Position numbers and translations under genes: made by a program. From Nocardia ninae NBRC 108245 (GTDB taxonomy: Bacteria; Actinomycetota; Actinomycetes; Mycobacteriales; Mycobacteriaceae): 64,000 nucleotides of DNA. Of this stretch, positions 62,403 through 64,000 are shown piece after piece (positions within the stretch are counted from its first letter, which is position 1; every line of letters begins with the position of its first letter). Under the pieces are notes generated by a model that saw only the letters and a list, made by a program, of their open reading frames with translations, was not told where the DNA came from and ran no database searches. The DNA is taken from positions 62,001-126,000 of the forward strand of contig NZ_BJXA01000011.1 in assembly GCF_007990755.1 (NCBI RefSeq), given 5' to 3'.

Positions 62403-63260
62403 TTACCGCTTGCCCATGGCGAGCGGATTCGCCGCAGGCACGATGGCCGCGTGCACCCGGTCGGCCAGCGGCGCGAGCGAGGTCGTCAGCTCGGTCACCG
62501 CGTCGGCGGACAGCACCGCGAGCGCACCGTTCCAAGCCGCGTCGTCGGTGCTCTGCTCGACCCGTCCGAGCAGTTCGGCACCGCTGCCGGTCAATGCCGG
62601 GCTGACCGGCTCCCCCTCGACCACTCCCCTGGCCCGCAGTTCGTCGAACGCGTCCGCCCACTCCCGTTCGGACAACCCGCGCGCCCCGCGCAGCACCGAT
62701 TCGGCCGCCTTGCCCGCCGCCGCCTGCATGACCATCGCCTGCCGCCCGGTCAGGCCGTGCGTCGCCAGCGCGGCCACGTGCCCGTCGCCGCGGTGCTCGC
62801 GCAGCGAGGTGGTCAGCTGCCAGAGCGCGCCCACCGGGTCCGCGGGCAGCGGCAATGCCGCGTTCGCCGCGAACAGCGGCCTGCCCGTCGGGTCGGCCTG
62901 CTCCTGCACCGGCGCGAGCAGCGAGACGGCGCGGGCACACTCCGCCTCACCGGCGCCGAGTTCACGCAGCAGCGCGGTGGACAGGTCGAGCCGGACCGCC
63001 AGGCACTGCTCGGGGGTTGCCAGGGCCCAGGCGCCGGGCAGCGCTTTGCGCACCATCTCCGGATGAAAACCGGCGAAGATCGCCTCGACTGTGGCGGGCG
63101 TCACCGCGCCGAGCGGCGCCGCCCGAAATGCGAAGTAAGTTTGCCAGTAACCGCGCAGTCCGATCGCGACTCCGGCCTCCTTGACGCCGGTCCCGAAATA
63201 GACCACGTCATGTAGTGGCTCGAGAGTCTTCCAGATTTGCCGCGCGGGATGAATTGCCAT
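62403..63260 (-). CDS. SCO6745 family protein
   Basis: A 285-residue helical protein of the actinobacterial SCO6745 family: RQIWKTLEPLHDVVYFG, YWQTYFAFRAAPLGAVTPATVEAIFAGFHPEMVRKALPGAW and LREHRGDGHVAALATHGLTGRQAMVMQAAAG. Members resemble winged-helix-like SalK proteins from antibiotic clusters; function is unproven. ATG 63260 is chosen; the frame continues to 63485 without conserved sequence. It is divergent from the helicase gene across ~370 bp. Confidence 0.85.
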   Translation of the reverse strand: MAIHPARQIWKTLEPLHDVVYFGTGVKEAGVAIGLRGYWQTYFAFRAAPLGAVTPATVEAIFAGFHPEMVRKALPGAWALATPEQCLAVRLDLSTALLRELGAGEAECARAVSLLAPVQEQADPTGRPLFAANAALPLPADPVGALWQLTTSLREHRGDGHVAALATHGLTGRQAMVMQAAAGKAAESVLRGARGLSEREWADAFDELRARGVVEGEPVSPALTGSGAELLGRVEQSTDDAAWNGALAVLSADAVTELTTSLAPLADRVHAAIVPAANPLAMGKR

Positions 63261-63628
63261 GTGGCGCAGCGTACGTCGATGAACCACCCGGCGATAGCCG
63301 AGTTCGGATTCCGAATAATCGACGGTGGCAATTCGAGCCGCGCACAATATCACGCTACAATCGCACCGGACAACGAAAAGTTTCGCTCGACCGACTTGCC
63401 TGATCTGTGCGTGCACCGCCCAGCGGTACCGATCCGATCGGCATAACGAGCAGCGATTTCGTGGTCCAGGAAAATGTGCGCGCACCAGCTCCGCATCACC
63501 AGTGCGCCGCGCCGAGATCTCCCGAGGTAGCCGCCCAGTCGCGGCACCCGAAGATCTCCAGAGCGTGGCCGGGTGAGTATCACAGGCGGAGACGTGGTCG
63601 TCGCGGGCCGACCGGTCCGCCCCACCTC
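63261..63628. other. 368-bp intergenic region upstream of the helicase gene
   Basis: No gene is supported. TACAAT (63356-63361) is a good -10 hexamer on the + strand, but the matching -35 is weak. If used, it gives a leader of about 265 nt before the helicase gene. GTGCGCGCAC (63476-63485) is a perfect 10-bp palindrome of unknown role. Confidence 0.45.
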
Positions 63629-64000
63629 GTGCGCGCGGGACGCGATTACGAGGAAGGCACGAACCTGAGCAAGATCACTGTCGAACAGGAACCCGGGGTA
63701 GCGGAGACGCTGTTGACCGCCGAACTGGACGCAACACATACCGCACCGACATTTGCCGAATTGGGCGTTCGCGACGAAATCGTGCGCGCGCTGAACGAGA
63801 TCGGCATCGAACGTACTTTCGCAATTCAGGAACTCACCCTGCCGCTGGCGCTGGCCGGCGAAGATCTCATCGGCCAGGCCCGCACCGGCATGGGTAAGAC
63901 CTTCGGCTTCGGCGTGCCGCTGCTGCACCGCATCGCCACCGCCGACACCGGCACCACGCCGCTCGACGGCACGCCGCGCGCGCTGATCATCGTGCCGACC
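63629..64000 (+). CDS. rhlE: DEAD-box ATP-dependent RNA helicase (N-terminal part, cut by window edge)
   Basis: About 124 residues of a DEAD-box helicase; the rest lies beyond base 64000. TFAELGVRDEIVRALNEIGIERTFAIQELTLPLAL is the Q-motif region and GQARTGMGKTFGFGVPLL is Walker A. It matches the position of Rv3211 (RhlE). The start is uncertain. GTG 63629 is the only standard start in frame, but AGGAAGG (63651-63657) sits 7 nt before an in-frame CTG at 63665, which could be the true start. Confidence 0.85.
   Translation, partial: MRAGRDYEEGTNLSKITVEQEPGVAETLLTAELDATHTAPTFAELGVRDEIVRALNEIGIERTFAIQELTLPLALAGEDLIGQARTGMGKTFGFGVPLLHRIATADTGTTPLDGTPRALIIVPT

Overview
This is a high-GC actinobacterial chromosome segment, most likely Nocardia or a close mycolic-acid relative. 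The order of recognisable genes follows the Mycobacterium tuberculosis Rv3193c-Rv3211 neighbourhood: UPF0182 membrane protein, YlbL-type PDZ/Lon protease, zincin, E1/TOMM-like protein, ABC1 kinase, whiB7, uvrD2, mycoredoxin, nudC, K+ channel, adnB-adnA, lipV and an alkyltransferase-like gene. The order resumes at about 54.2 kb with a TIGR02569 protein, moeZ, a DUF3152 protein, a TetR regulator, a DUF3107 protein, a ferritin-like protein and rhlE. These Rv comparisons come from memory of the M. tuberculosis map, not from a search.

1-25.6 kb is the conserved left arm. It mixes proteolysis, DNA repair (UvrD2, AdnAB, an alkyltransferase-like protein), redox and NAD metabolism (mycoredoxin, NudC) and the antibiotic-response regulator WhiB7. 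The whiB7 leader (8610-9199) is unusually informative. It has a promoter with an AT-rich box, a 113-codon upstream ORF with a strong ribosome binding site and a cluster of rare codons at its end, and then an intrinsic terminator before whiB7.

25.6-54.2 kb lies between the apparent counterparts of Rv3204 and Rv3205c and is the accessory part of the window. It holds a fused MobA-MoeA protein, a translationally coupled methionine-salvage operon (fused mtnA-mtnB, mtnD, mtnC), a streptomycin-type adenylyltransferase beside a possible antitoxin remnant and an Rpn-like nuclease, a Tat-exported phosphatase, a secreted mycolyltransferase-like esterase and a single-module NRPS (C-A-T-TE). It ends with an assimilatory nitrite block: nirB-nirD, a HemD-like protein with a DNA-binding tail, a sirohydrochlorin chelatase, an MFS transporter with a divergent GntR regulator, and narK.

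54.2-64 kb is the conserved right arm: moeZ (sulfur transfer for Moco and other pathways), a membrane metzincin-like protein, TetR and DUF3107 genes, a YceI/XRE divergent pair, a ferritin-like protein, a PhaC-like hydrolase, a SCO6745-family protein, and the start of a DEAD-box RNA helicase that runs off the right edge. The left edge cuts a UPF0182 gene. I saw no tRNA, rRNA, CRISPR array, IS element or phage gene. Many start codons are GTG, and several genes show a TANNNT box 6-7 nt before the start codon, as expected for leaderless mRNAs.
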